A stretch of DNA of 9,797 nucleotides from Spirochaetota bacterium. Its GTDB lineage: Bacteria; Spirochaetota; Spirochaetia; B11-G9. Positions 1-6,876 of the stretch are shown here, piece after piece. The translations under genes and the position numbers were made by a program. The notes beneath the pieces are model-generated. The model saw only the letters and a list, made by a program, of their open reading frames with translations, was not told the DNA's origin and ran no database searches. The stretch covers positions 1 through 9,797 of the forward strand of contig QNBL01000073.1 of NCBI GenBank assembly GCA_003641695.1, given 5' to 3'. Numbering within the stretch: position 1 is the stretch's first letter; each line of letters starts with the position of its first letter.

Positions 1-969
1 AACAAGTTTACATGCAAAAACTGCGGGGGGGATCTTATCTTTAATCCGGAAACCCAGAGTCTCAAATGTCCCTACTGCGGTACGGAAAACGAAAATCCTG
101 ATACAATACCGGAAGTACATGAGGAACTTGACTTTAAAGAGGCTCTTGCAAAATTCAGAAATGCTGAGGATACCGTCGAAGTTCAGATAGAAAAATGTCC
201 CGCCTGCGGAGCGGAGGTTACTCTGGAAGCCAACGCAACAACGGCCGGGTGTGATTTTTGCGGTACAAGTATTGTTGCAGGCGGTAAAAGTCATAAGGTA
301 ATGAAACCCCAGTATCTGCTTCCCTTCAAAATTACCAAAGATGAGGCAAAAAAGACCTTCCGTGAGTGGATTCAAAAACGGAAGTTTGCTCCGAATGATC
401 TTAAAAAACAGGCACGGATGGCAGAGCCCTTAAAAGGAATTTATTATCCCCACTGGACCTTTGATGCGGATACCCGTTCAAAGTATTCAGGGAAAAGGGG
501 TGTGCACTATACAAGAACGGTAGAGAAAACGGACAGCGAAGGAAAGAAATATACCGATACGGTTACTGAAACGAGATGGACTTCTGTTTCCGGTAAAGTG
601 AGCAGATTTTTTGATGATGTGCTGGTTGCTGCAAGTCACACCTTAAAGAAAAAGCTTACCGGTAAGCTGGATGAATGGAATCTTAAAGAGATGGTGAGTT
701 TCAGTGAGAAATATCTCAAGGGCTTTAAGGCAGAGTCCTACTCAATCGATCTTGAAGAAGGATTTTCTTTTGCCAAAGAGATAATGAATGAAGAGATCAG
801 GTCCGATATCAGGCATGATATCGGGGGAGACGAGCAGGAGATAAAGAGGGTTGATACCGAGTATTCGGATATAAAGTTTAAATATATTCTGCTTCCCATA
901 TGGGTTGTTGTATATAAATTCAAGGACAAGTACTTTCAGGTACTGATTAACGGCAGCACGGAGAGATAG
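1..969 (+). CDS. Double zinc-ribbon protein, YdjG-like (5'-truncated by window, 3' frameshifted)
   Basis: The reading frame is open from the first base, so the true start lies upstream, probably by only a few codons. Counting from the window edge, two four-cysteine zinc ribbons are visible: Cys5/Cys8 with Cys23/Cys26, and Cys66/Cys69 with Cys84/Cys87. A domain of about 220 residues follows, with stretches I recognise from the Bacillus YdjG-type family: 'LLPFKITKDEAKKTFREWI', 'FAPNDLKKQARM', 'GIYYPHWTFDADT' and 'KYILLPIWVVVYKFKDKYF'. In Bacillus, ydjG sits with a PspA paralogue and an SPFH protein in a SigW envelope-stress operon, and the family normally ends in a membrane segment. Here the frame stops at TAG 967-969, just before that segment, which is intact in another frame (next entry). 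Databases often mislabel such proteins as PriA-like because of the zinc ribbons, but no helicase motif is present. Family is clear; molecular function is unknown. Confidence 0.8.
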   Translation, partial: NKFTCKNCGGDLIFNPETQSLKCPYCGTENENPDTIPEVHEELDFKEALAKFRNAEDTVEVQIEKCPACGAEVTLEANATTAGCDFCGTSIVAGGKSHKVMKPQYLLPFKITKDEAKKTFREWIQKRKFAPNDLKKQARMAEPLKGIYYPHWTFDADTRSKYSGKRGVHYTRTVEKTDSEGKKYTDTVTETRWTSVSGKVSRFFDDVLVAASHTLKKKLTGKLDEWNLKEMVSFSEKYLKGFKAESYSIDLEEGFSFAKEIMNEEIRSDIRHDIGGDEQEIKRVDTEYSDIKFKYILLPIWVVVYKFKDKYFQVLINGSTER

Positions 970-1082
970 AGGGGGAACGTCCCTTCAGCATAATAAAGAT
1001 CGTGCTTCTTGTTCTGGGAATTCTGGCTGCTGCCGGAATTGGGTATTTGATCTATTATCTGATTCACAATGGTCATATATAG
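963..1082 (+). pseudogene. Displaced C-terminal membrane anchor of the YdjG-like gene (frameshifted)
   Basis: Reading the frame 963-1082 gives 'EIEGERPFSIIKI', then a hydrophobic helix 'VLLVLGILAAAGIGYLIYYL', then 'IHNGHI' and TAG at 1080-1082. The family usually continues '..NGxTGxVxGERPxS..K' into a membrane helix. Adding one G at 960/961 would turn the observed 'NGSTER-stop' into 'NGSTGEIEGERPFS' and restore the normal ending. The restored stop overlaps the ribosome binding site of the next gene, as expected for an intact operon gene. No slippery heptamer is seen at the junction, so a point deletion or an assembly error is more likely than programmed frameshifting. Confidence 0.75.
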
Positions 1083-1085
1083 GAG
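1081..1085 (+). promoter_or_regulatory. Ribosome binding site for the tandem TerB gene
   Basis: AGGAG lies 7 nt before ATG 1093. It decides the start: an upstream in-frame ATG at 1069 has no such site and would add eight residues (MVIYRRAC) encoded by the end of the preceding gene. The site overlaps the TAG (1080-1082) of the restored YdjG-like frame, implying coupled translation. Confidence 0.75.
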
Positions 1086-1092
1086 AGCATGT

Positions 1093-1914
1093 ATGAAAAA
1101 ATTGGATTTAACCCCCGTTGAAGCGGGAATTGCACTCTCTACTCTCGTTGCGTTCAGCGACGATAACCCTTCTGAAGAAGAAGGGGTGATTATGAGAAAA
1201 TATTACAGATCTGCGGATGCTGACAGTTTTCAGAAAAAGCTGGAGGAAGCAGGGTACAGTTACCCTTCAGATCTGAAAACCCTTTTTCCTGTAGTTATTG
1301 ATACTCTCAAGAGTGTACCGGTGGATTTCCGCCTCAGAACCATAGCCGTAGGGTATCTCCTTGCCCGGGCGGACGGAAACGTTGATCAGAACGAAATGCA
1401 GATTCTCAGCAAGGCAGCCGCCGGTCTTGAGGTAAGCCTCTATGATGCCAAGGTGTTTGCAGAAGAAAGGCTCAAAGAGATCGATGAGGTTACCGGTTAT
1501 GAAGACTACCGTGCTGCCTCTTTTTCCGGTCCTGTTTTGGAACTGACTCTGGAAGAAGCTGGAGCTGCGTTAAGTATTCTTGTAGGATTCAGCGATGATG
1601 ACCCCTCGGATGCGGAAGCAGCTGTTATGCGGGAGTATTTTCCCGCGGAGAGTATAACTTCCCTCTTTGAAAAGCTCAAAGCCGCCGGTGTTGAGTATCC
1701 TGATTCCCTGCCTGAAACAAAGGAAAGCATAAAAAAAACCTTCTCTATGGCTTCCAGGGATGATCAGCTCCGGATGCTGGCAATTGCCTGGAAGGTTGCT
1801 GCGGCAGACGGAACGATAGACGAGCTTGAAACCGGTCTTATAAAGGAGTTCTGTGAAGAACTTGTAATAGGACTGGCGGAAGTGAAGGATTACTTCAAAG
1901 CGGTACCTGAGTAA
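1093..1914 (+). CDS. Tandem TerB-like domain protein
   Basis: A 273-residue acidic, all-helical, soluble protein with no signal peptide or membrane helix. It is an internal duplication. Residues 4-38 ('LDLTPVEAGIALSTLVAFSD'...) match 149-183 ('LELTLEEAGAALSILVGFSD'...), and each half ends in the TerB-type motif ADG-x5-E ('ADGNVDQNE' 93-101, 'ADGTIDELE' 238-246). The two units are offset by 145 residues and joined by a short linker around 131-147. TerB domains belong to the tellurite-resistance/Ter stress systems and are thought to bind metal through conserved acidic residues at the membrane surface; the conserved Asp/Glu positions are kept in both copies. The gene starts 10 nt after the restored end of the YdjG-like gene, so the two are probably one operon. 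Whether it acts in metal or envelope stress is inference from family and neighbour. No tellurite-resistance phenotype should be assumed. Confidence 0.75.
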   Translation: MKKLDLTPVEAGIALSTLVAFSDDNPSEEEGVIMRKYYRSADADSFQKKLEEAGYSYPSDLKTLFPVVIDTLKSVPVDFRLRTIAVGYLLARADGNVDQNEMQILSKAAAGLEVSLYDAKVFAEERLKEIDEVTGYEDYRAASFSGPVLELTLEEAGAALSILVGFSDDDPSDAEAAVMREYFPAESITSLFEKLKAAGVEYPDSLPETKESIKKTFSMASRDDQLRMLAIAWKVAAADGTIDELETGLIKEFCEELVIGLAEVKDYFKAVPE

Positions 1915-1928
1915 GTAGAGCGTTGAGC

Positions 1929-1951
1929 AGGGCCGGATCTACTCCGGCCCT
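1929..1951 (+). terminator. Hairpin terminator between convergent TerB and UMP kinase genes
   Basis: A perfect 9-bp stem AGGGCCGGA (1929-1937) / TCCGGCCCT (1943-1951) with a 5-nt loop. On the plus strand it is followed by a T-rich stretch (ATTGTTGTT), and it begins 15 nt after the TerB stop. On the minus strand the stop codon of the UMP kinase gene lies in the loop and its last codons form one arm; no T-run follows on that side. It therefore fits best as the plus-strand terminator and may act weakly in both directions. Confidence 0.7.
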
Positions 1952-2637
1952 ATTGTTGTTCCGTAAAATGGGTTATCCCTTAAAATCTTTTCAAGATTCG
2001 GGATATCCCTTCCCTCTGCGGTAATAACTTTAAGCCCGAGCTCTGCAGCTTTCTTTGTTGCAACCGGGTCAAAGGGAACGTTTTTCCCCGGGATCCATGT
2101 ATCACCTACAAGTTTTCTCATCTCTGTCCAGGTAAGGGAATCAAGCGGAACGGCATCAGGGTCTTTTTTGGGGTCGGCAGAGTAAACCTTTGCTATGTTT
2201 GAAAGATTAATAACGGTATCAGCCCCGAGGTTTTCTGCCAAAAGGACCGAATCGTTGTCTGTGGAGAATCCCGGTTTCCATCCGGCTGCAACAAGAATAC
2301 TCCCTTCAAAGGATGTTACGGATGTGGGATCGGTAACTACTTCGTGACTGCAGTATTCACCGAATACCCCCTTTACCAGCTGGGCGTTAAGCCTTGTAGC
2401 CATTATTCCGATCCAGTCCTGTTCGATTGGATCTGAAACATTTTGGAGAATTTCTCTGTAGGCTTTTTGGTACTGCCTGGCCGGGCCGCCGCCGCCGATA
2501 ATAAAAACCAGAGTGCGCCTGGGGTCTTCCTGAAGGTATCCGATAATTGCTTCTTTGAACTCTTTTATAAACGAAACATCGGGATTATCGGGAGCAACTA
2601 TGGAGCCTCCCACAGAAAGTATTTTTATATTTTTCAT
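1939..2637 (-). CDS. pyrH: UMP kinase, archaeal/spirochete type
   Basis: A 232-residue amino-acid-kinase-fold enzyme, expected to phosphorylate UMP to UDP with ATP in pyrimidine nucleotide synthesis in the cytoplasm. Visible motifs are the N-terminal glycine loop 'LSVGGSIVAPDNPDVSFIKE' (7-26), 'IIGGGGPAR' (46-54), 'DWIGIMATRLNAQL' (74-87), 'GWKPGFSTDNDSVLLAENLGAD' region (119-140), 'KVYSADPKKDPDA' (150-162) and the ending 'GTTIGPE'. These follow the archaeal enzymes, such as that of Pyrococcus furiosus ('IGGSVLVPENPDIDFIKE', 'YTADPKKDP', 'GTTIEP' from memory), rather than the usual GTP-regulated bacterial PyrH. The archaeal-type family is known to include spirochete members. Length is normal (archaeal forms are about 225). 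The start at 2637 is preceded by a weak GGCGG site. The gene is monocistronic here, away from frr/tsf, the usual bacterial pyrH neighbours. Only the substrate could be in some doubt. Confidence 0.88.
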   Translation of the reverse strand: MKNIKILSVGGSIVAPDNPDVSFIKEFKEAIIGYLQEDPRRTLVFIIGGGGPARQYQKAYREILQNVSDPIEQDWIGIMATRLNAQLVKGVFGEYCSHEVVTDPTSVTSFEGSILVAAGWKPGFSTDNDSVLLAENLGADTVINLSNIAKVYSADPKKDPDAVPLDSLTWTEMRKLVGDTWIPGKNVPFDPVATKKAAELGLKVITAEGRDIPNLEKILRDNPFYGTTIGPE

Positions 2638-2662
2638 ATTACCGCCATCATTATTTTTCTTA

Positions 2663-2691
2663 AGAATAACATCTGCAAGCAGTTTTTACAA
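2663..2691 (-). promoter_or_regulatory. Candidate sigma70 promoter for pyrH
   Basis: On the minus strand, TTGTAA (2686-2691) and TATTCT (2663-2668) are separated by 17 nt, each matching consensus at 4 of 6 positions. The start site would fall about 20 nt before ATG 2637. The match is modest; position in the divergent gap is the main support. Confidence 0.35.
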
Positions 2692-2700
2692 CTTTACAAC
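2685..2700. repeat. Tandem 8-bp repeat TTTACAAC in divergent promoter region
   Basis: TTTACAAC occurs twice in immediate succession (2685-2692 and 2693-2700), midway between the two divergent promoters and overlapping the -35 of the pyrH promoter. It could be a regulator site or simple chance in an AT-rich spacer. Confidence 0.5.
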
Positions 2701-2709
2701 TTGATTCAT

Positions 2710-2738
2710 TAGACATTTAACTATCCTTGTCTTAAAAT
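2710..2738 (+). promoter_or_regulatory. Candidate sigma70 promoter for the cyclase/HEAT operon
   Basis: TAGACA (2710-2715) and TAAAAT (2733-2738), each 5 of 6 to consensus, are spaced by 17 nt. Transcription would start around 2744-2746, leaving a very short leader that holds the AGGAG ribosome binding site (2747-2751) 6 nt before ATG 2758. Confidence 0.55.
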
Positions 2739-2757
2739 AACAATATAGGAGTAAGGC

Positions 2758-4305
2758 ATGTCCGGTATACAAACCGTAAACGAACTATTACGTACAAGTT
2801 CTCTCCTCTTTGAAGACCGTTCCAGGTCTTCGCTTATTGCCATTCTTGTAGAGCAGGCTCAGGATGTAAGCGGATCGGACAGTGCTGCTCTTTATGTCTA
2901 TCCAGATCTGACCATGATTCATAAACGGGGAAAGAGCACTATCCCTTCCAGTCTGGATGCGTCGGGGGAGCTTGTTACTTTTATGGAGGAGTGCAGAGAA
3001 ACCCTGGTGGTAAACAGAAGGGACAGCGCTTTTTTCAGGGAAGCTTTCCTGAATGAGAAAACAGCCAGTGCAATCGTTCTGCCTCTCTTTACGCCAAAGA
3101 GGAAGATAGGATTACTTATTCTCGGCTCATTCAAGCAGAACTTTTTCGGAAAAAACCGTCTGAGCTACCTTGATTCCTTCACAAGACTGGCCGGCGGAAT
3201 GATAAACAACATAGAACTTTTTCAGGAAGTCAAGGACAAACTCAGAGAGATAGAAGCCCTGCAGAGATATCAGGAGAGCATCTTTTCCTCAATGACCAAT
3301 CTGCTTGTAACCACCGATGCAAAGGGGGATATCCATTACTTTAACAAAGCGGCAGCCGAAAGGCTCAGTCTTGAAGAATCGCATCTCGGGAAGAGTCTGT
3401 ATTCCTTTGTAAAAGGCTCCATGGGTAAATCCATTTTAAACCAGATAAAGCAGTCGGGAAAGGATTACCGGGAAGTACTCGGTCTTGAGGGTATTTACAA
3501 AAAGGAGGGGGGGGATCTGGATTTCTCTTTGAACATATCCCCTCTTAAGGGAAAACGGGGACGGCATGAGGGGCTGACACTTCTGTTTACGGATCAGTCC
3601 AGGGAACGGGAATTAAAGGAGCAGATGGATGTTGCTGTCGAGGAACGGAGAGTTATCAAGGATATGTTCTCCCGGTATATGTCGGGAGAGGTCTTAAAAA
3701 GCCTTATGGAATCTGCCGAGGACGTGCATCTCGGCGGGGACAGAAAAACAGCCACCATATTTTTTGCGGATATACGCGGTTACACTTCTTTCAGTGAAGG
3801 AAAAGATCCCGAGGTAATTGTAGATATCCTTAATGAATATTTCAGCGAAGCGGTGGAGATTGTGATCAAATACAACGGTTATATAGATAAGTTTATCGGC
3901 GACTGTATCATGGCAGCCTGGGGGGTACCCATAGTCAATGAAGAGAAGGATGCAGTTTCAGCTGTGAGCTGCGCAGTAGAGATTCAGAACCTTGTCAAAT
4001 CGAGGGAAAGAAGTTTTTTTAAGGGGATTGCTTCGGGGCTCAAGGTCGGAATCGGAATGCACACGGGGTATCTTGTTGCAGGAAATCTGGGAAGCTCGAG
4101 AAGGATGGATTACTCGGTTATCGGTGATACGGTCAATATTGCAGCCCGGCTTGAGGGTGTTGCCGGCGCAGGGGAAGTAATCATTACCGAAAAAACCAGG
4201 GACCTTATCGGTGACCACTTCAAGCTGAAAGAATTGAAGCCGGTAAAAGTAAAAGGGGTGGAGAAACCTCTTCATATATTTAACGTGATGAAAATGGTAA
4301 GTTAA
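2758..4305 (+). CDS. GAF-PAS-class III adenylate/guanylate cyclase
   Basis: A 515-residue cytoplasmic signalling enzyme expected to make a cyclic nucleotide, most likely cAMP. Domain order: GAF about 8-155; PAS about 170-285; a connecting helix 285-325 ('RYMSGEVLKSLME' is the usual pre-cyclase element); class III catalytic domain about 328-512. Catalytic residues are complete: metal-binding Asp338 ('FFADIRG') and Asp382 ('DKFIGD'), base-selecting Lys378, and transition-state Asn460 and Arg464 ('VIGDTVNIAARLE'). The second base-selecting position, Asp in class IIIa adenylate cyclases, is Ser453 here, the polar variant seen in class IIIb enzymes such as cyanobacterial CyaC (Thr). Class IIIb members are associated with bicarbonate/CO2 response. 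No membrane segment is present. The GAF and PAS ligands cannot be predicted. The start is fixed by AGGAG 6 nt upstream. The stop is 12 nt before the HEAT-repeat gene, so the two are co-transcribed. Confidence 0.9.
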   Translation: MSGIQTVNELLRTSSLLFEDRSRSSLIAILVEQAQDVSGSDSAALYVYPDLTMIHKRGKSTIPSSLDASGELVTFMEECRETLVVNRRDSAFFREAFLNEKTASAIVLPLFTPKRKIGLLILGSFKQNFFGKNRLSYLDSFTRLAGGMINNIELFQEVKDKLREIEALQRYQESIFSSMTNLLVTTDAKGDIHYFNKAAAERLSLEESHLGKSLYSFVKGSMGKSILNQIKQSGKDYREVLGLEGIYKKEGGDLDFSLNISPLKGKRGRHEGLTLLFTDQSRERELKEQMDVAVEERRVIKDMFSRYMSGEVLKSLMESAEDVHLGGDRKTATIFFADIRGYTSFSEGKDPEVIVDILNEYFSEAVEIVIKYNGYIDKFIGDCIMAAWGVPIVNEEKDAVSAVSCAVEIQNLVKSRERSFFKGIASGLKVGIGMHTGYLVAGNLGSSRRMDYSVIGDTVNIAARLEGVAGAGEVIITEKTRDLIGDHFKLKELKPVKVKGVEKPLHIFNVMKMVS

Positions 4306-4317
4306 AAGGAGAATGGT

Positions 4318-6876
4318 ATGGATATACGTAATGTAGTCAGTTCGTTTCCGCTTTGGGCTTTGTCTGCCATGGCAGGGTTTCTGGTTGGGGCTGTGGCTGG
4401 AGTAATTGCTGTTGTGATTGTAAAAAAGCACACCCGGCAATTAATGAAAGATCTCCAGGGGGCTGTTGATTCAGGAATTTTCCCCAAAGATATGTATTCG
4501 GACCGTTTTCTTCTCCGCCGCAGCAGCAGGATAGAATCCTTTGCCAGGAAGAATGCTGCAGAGATTATCTCTCTAACAGGTATAGACACCCTGTGGTTAG
4601 AGAGCTACAAACTCAAACCTTCTGTAAAACTGATGAATAAAATACTGGAGTTTATCCCGGAGAAAGGGATGTTTATCTGTTTCCTTGGGGTTATGGAGAA
4701 ACCCGGGTTGGCGGATCATTTTTTTACTTCCATTGGGTTCGAAGCAGGTAATTTGAGAAAACTGCCTCTTTCGGGATCAGGTGAGTCCTTTGACAGTCTG
4801 GAAGCAAAGAAGTTTTTCTCGGAAAGGTTGGACGAGATACGGGAGATGGCCGGAGATCCGGAATGGCCGGTGAGATATTTCGCTATCAAAATCCTTCTTA
4901 CGGAAAATGATGAACGCTCTATCAGGGCTGTAAAGGAAGCTTTTGGGGATTCCCATCCATTAATCAGGAAAACGGTTATTGAAGAGTCGGAACACTTTAC
5001 TCCGGAAGAACTGTATCCTGTTCTTTTTGAAAAGATGATTGATGACCCCAGCGGAGAAGTCAGAAGAGCCGCCTGCAACCGGATTAAAAAAGATTTCAAC
5101 GATATCCATAAAATAAACTACCAGGATCTTGATGATGTCCAGCTTTTACATGCTCTTGCTTTTCTCGATCATGAAAGGGAAGAGGATGTTGACACTGCTC
5201 TTACATTCCTGAAATCGGATAATTTGGAGATCCGGTTTCCCTCTGCTTTGTTTTTGCAGAAACACGGGTTTCTTAAGAAGCTGCTGGCGGAGGTGGATTT
5301 TAGAGATACCGGCACTATGGAGCGGAACATTGACCTGCTTAAAAAAGCTTCAGAGGTCAAGGTAGACGGGTTTCTGTCAGAGGATATTACTTCTCCCGCA
5401 TCCATCTTCGCATCCATGTCTATCCTGAGTACAGCTGGGAGCAGGGAGTATATCGGCAGAATTGCAGAAAATGTTTTCAGATCGGGAATGGGAGATACCG
5501 ACAGAGAGGTTTGGAAAGCGGTTGTGGACTGTATTTCCACCCGCGGGGACGAAAATGCTGCAGATGTACTTATGCGGGAGTTTAAAAAAAGACGTTATGA
5601 GGAATCCCTTGCTTCCTACATTCTGGAAAGGATACCGGAAAGAATGGAGCACCGGGTTGCCGCATATCTTTTCGATGCTTTAACAGATCCGGATTTCAAA
5701 AGCAGGGAGAGTCTGGAGAATGCGTTTATAAAACTTCCTGCTGACAGGGTTATCTCCGATTTGTTCATGATTCTTGAAGAGGGAAGAAAGTACCCGCACA
5801 AGGTGAGGGTATCCGCATTGAAGATCCTTGCCGGATTCAAACTGCCTTACTGTCTCCAGCCCCTGATAGAACAGCTTCCAACTCTTCCTGTAGATGAAGC
5901 GAGGACCTTTTCCTCTCTGCTTTCAGTGTACAACGGAAAAATATTCAACAGCAGGATAGTAAGAGTTCTGAATCAGGAAGACGCAAAAGTAAGGGCTGCA
6001 GTAATTGCGAGTCTTCCGGGGACAGGAGTAAAGGAGTTTCTTAAACCGATAAAGGAGGCTCTGCATGACGCTGATCCTGATGTCAGGATAGCGAGTATCT
6101 GGGCCCTTGCGGATTACGGGGAGGGGAAGGTTCTTGGACAAGCGGTTGAGATGCTGAGGGATCCGGTAGAGAGAGTCAGGGTTGCTTCTGCACTTGCTGT
6201 CGGAACGTATACCTCTGCGGATAAACTTGATCTTTTCATGGACATTGTAAAGAATCCTGATGAAGTGCAGGAGGTTAAGCAAGCTGCAATCAAAGGGCTG
6301 TCTGCCTCCGGACATGTGAAGTCAATTGATCTGCTGGTACAGGTCATAGATGAAAATGAAGAGCTCAGGGAAGAGGCTGTCTCTGCACTCTCAGAGAAAA
6401 GAAGTAAAAAGGACCTGAAAGCAATAATAGAAAATATCAAGGATGCATCCCCGGCTTTACGGCAGCATATCATGATCGCCTTGAAAAAGATGGGCTCATT
6501 CGGAGAAGAAACAATAGCTTCGCTTCTGGAGGAGGATATAGTTTCACTCAAGGACCAGATAAACGAGATCCTGGAGGAAAGCGGTTTCATAGAACATCAG
6601 ATTCGTCTTCTGTCGCACCGCGATCCCAAGGTCCGGAAGGGTGCTGCAGGGTTTCTTTCCCGTTTGGGAACTGAAGCTGCTTTCCGGGGAATTGTACTTG
6701 CGGCAAGGGATCCTGAGAAGGATGTCAGGGTTGAGGTTACCCGTGCTTTGGAGAAGCTGAATACCGATGCCGGGAAAGAGATCCTGGAAAAACTTCAGAA
6801 CGATCCTGACAAACGGGTCCGCAGGTTTACCCACTGGGCTCTTGAAAGGATAAAATCAAAAGCAATAGAAGATTAG
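4318..6876 (+). CDS. Membrane-anchored HEAT-repeat protein
   Basis: An 852-residue protein with one hydrophobic N-terminal helix (about 12-36, 'PLWALSAMAGFLVGAVAGVI'...) followed by Lys-Lys and a long soluble region, so the bulk is predicted to be cytoplasmic. From about 175 to the end the chain is a helical solenoid of HEAT/PBS-lyase-type repeats. Clear units with the 'DP..VR..A..AL' signature are at 179-194 ('DPEWPVRYFAIKIL'), 243-252 ('DPSGEVRRAA'), 586-598 ('DPDVRIASIWALA'), 615-628 ('DPVERVRVASALAV'), 769-783 ('DPKVRKGAAGFLSRL'), 798-813 and 829-845. Residues 50-170 are not repeat-like and I do not recognise them. No catalytic motif is seen. HEAT solenoids are protein-binding scaffolds. 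Being 12 nt downstream of the cyclase, with its own AAGGAG site 6 nt before ATG, it may recruit or regulate that enzyme at the membrane; that is inference. Confidence 0.85.
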   Translation: MDIRNVVSSFPLWALSAMAGFLVGAVAGVIAVVIVKKHTRQLMKDLQGAVDSGIFPKDMYSDRFLLRRSSRIESFARKNAAEIISLTGIDTLWLESYKLKPSVKLMNKILEFIPEKGMFICFLGVMEKPGLADHFFTSIGFEAGNLRKLPLSGSGESFDSLEAKKFFSERLDEIREMAGDPEWPVRYFAIKILLTENDERSIRAVKEAFGDSHPLIRKTVIEESEHFTPEELYPVLFEKMIDDPSGEVRRAACNRIKKDFNDIHKINYQDLDDVQLLHALAFLDHEREEDVDTALTFLKSDNLEIRFPSALFLQKHGFLKKLLAEVDFRDTGTMERNIDLLKKASEVKVDGFLSEDITSPASIFASMSILSTAGSREYIGRIAENVFRSGMGDTDREVWKAVVDCISTRGDENAADVLMREFKKRRYEESLASYILERIPERMEHRVAAYLFDALTDPDFKSRESLENAFIKLPADRVISDLFMILEEGRKYPHKVRVSALKILAGFKLPYCLQPLIEQLPTLPVDEARTFSSLLSVYNGKIFNSRIVRVLNQEDAKVRAAVIASLPGTGVKEFLKPIKEALHDADPDVRIASIWALADYGEGKVLGQAVEMLRDPVERVRVASALAVGTYTSADKLDLFMDIVKNPDEVQEVKQAAIKGLSASGHVKSIDLLVQVIDENEELREEAVSALSEKRSKKDLKAIIENIKDASPALRQHIMIALKKMGSFGEETIASLLEEDIVSLKDQINEILEESGFIEHQIRLLSHRDPKVRKGAAGFLSRLGTEAAFRGIVLAARDPEKDVRVEVTRALEKLNTDAGKEILEKLQNDPDKRVRRFTHWALERIKSKAIED

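Noticed and set aside
1..300. Zinc ribbons as part of a PriA primosomal helicase
   Set aside because: No helicase motifs follow the ribbons, and the downstream region matches the YdjG-type family instead.
955..975. Programmed -1 ribosomal frameshift as the cause of the split YdjG-like gene
   Set aside because: No X-XXY-YYZ slippery heptamer or obvious downstream stem-loop is at the junction; a one-base deletion or sequencing error is simpler.
1081..1914. Tellurite-resistance operon
   Set aside because: Only TerB-like domains are present; no TerC, TerD or TerE is in the window, so a resistance function cannot be claimed.
2443..2712. 89-codon plus-strand open frame antisense to the start of pyrH
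   Set aside because: It lies opposite conserved kinase motifs, has no ribosome binding site, and its translation shows no family features.
3958..4440. 160-codon minus-strand open frame across the cyclase end and HEAT gene start
   Set aside because: It is antisense to two well-supported genes and to their junction, its protein has no recognisable family pattern, and it reads as a shadow of the coding strand.
6114..6590. 158-codon minus-strand open frame inside the HEAT gene
   Set aside because: Ser-rich low-complexity translation typical of the antisense of a Glu/Lys-rich coding region; no independent support.
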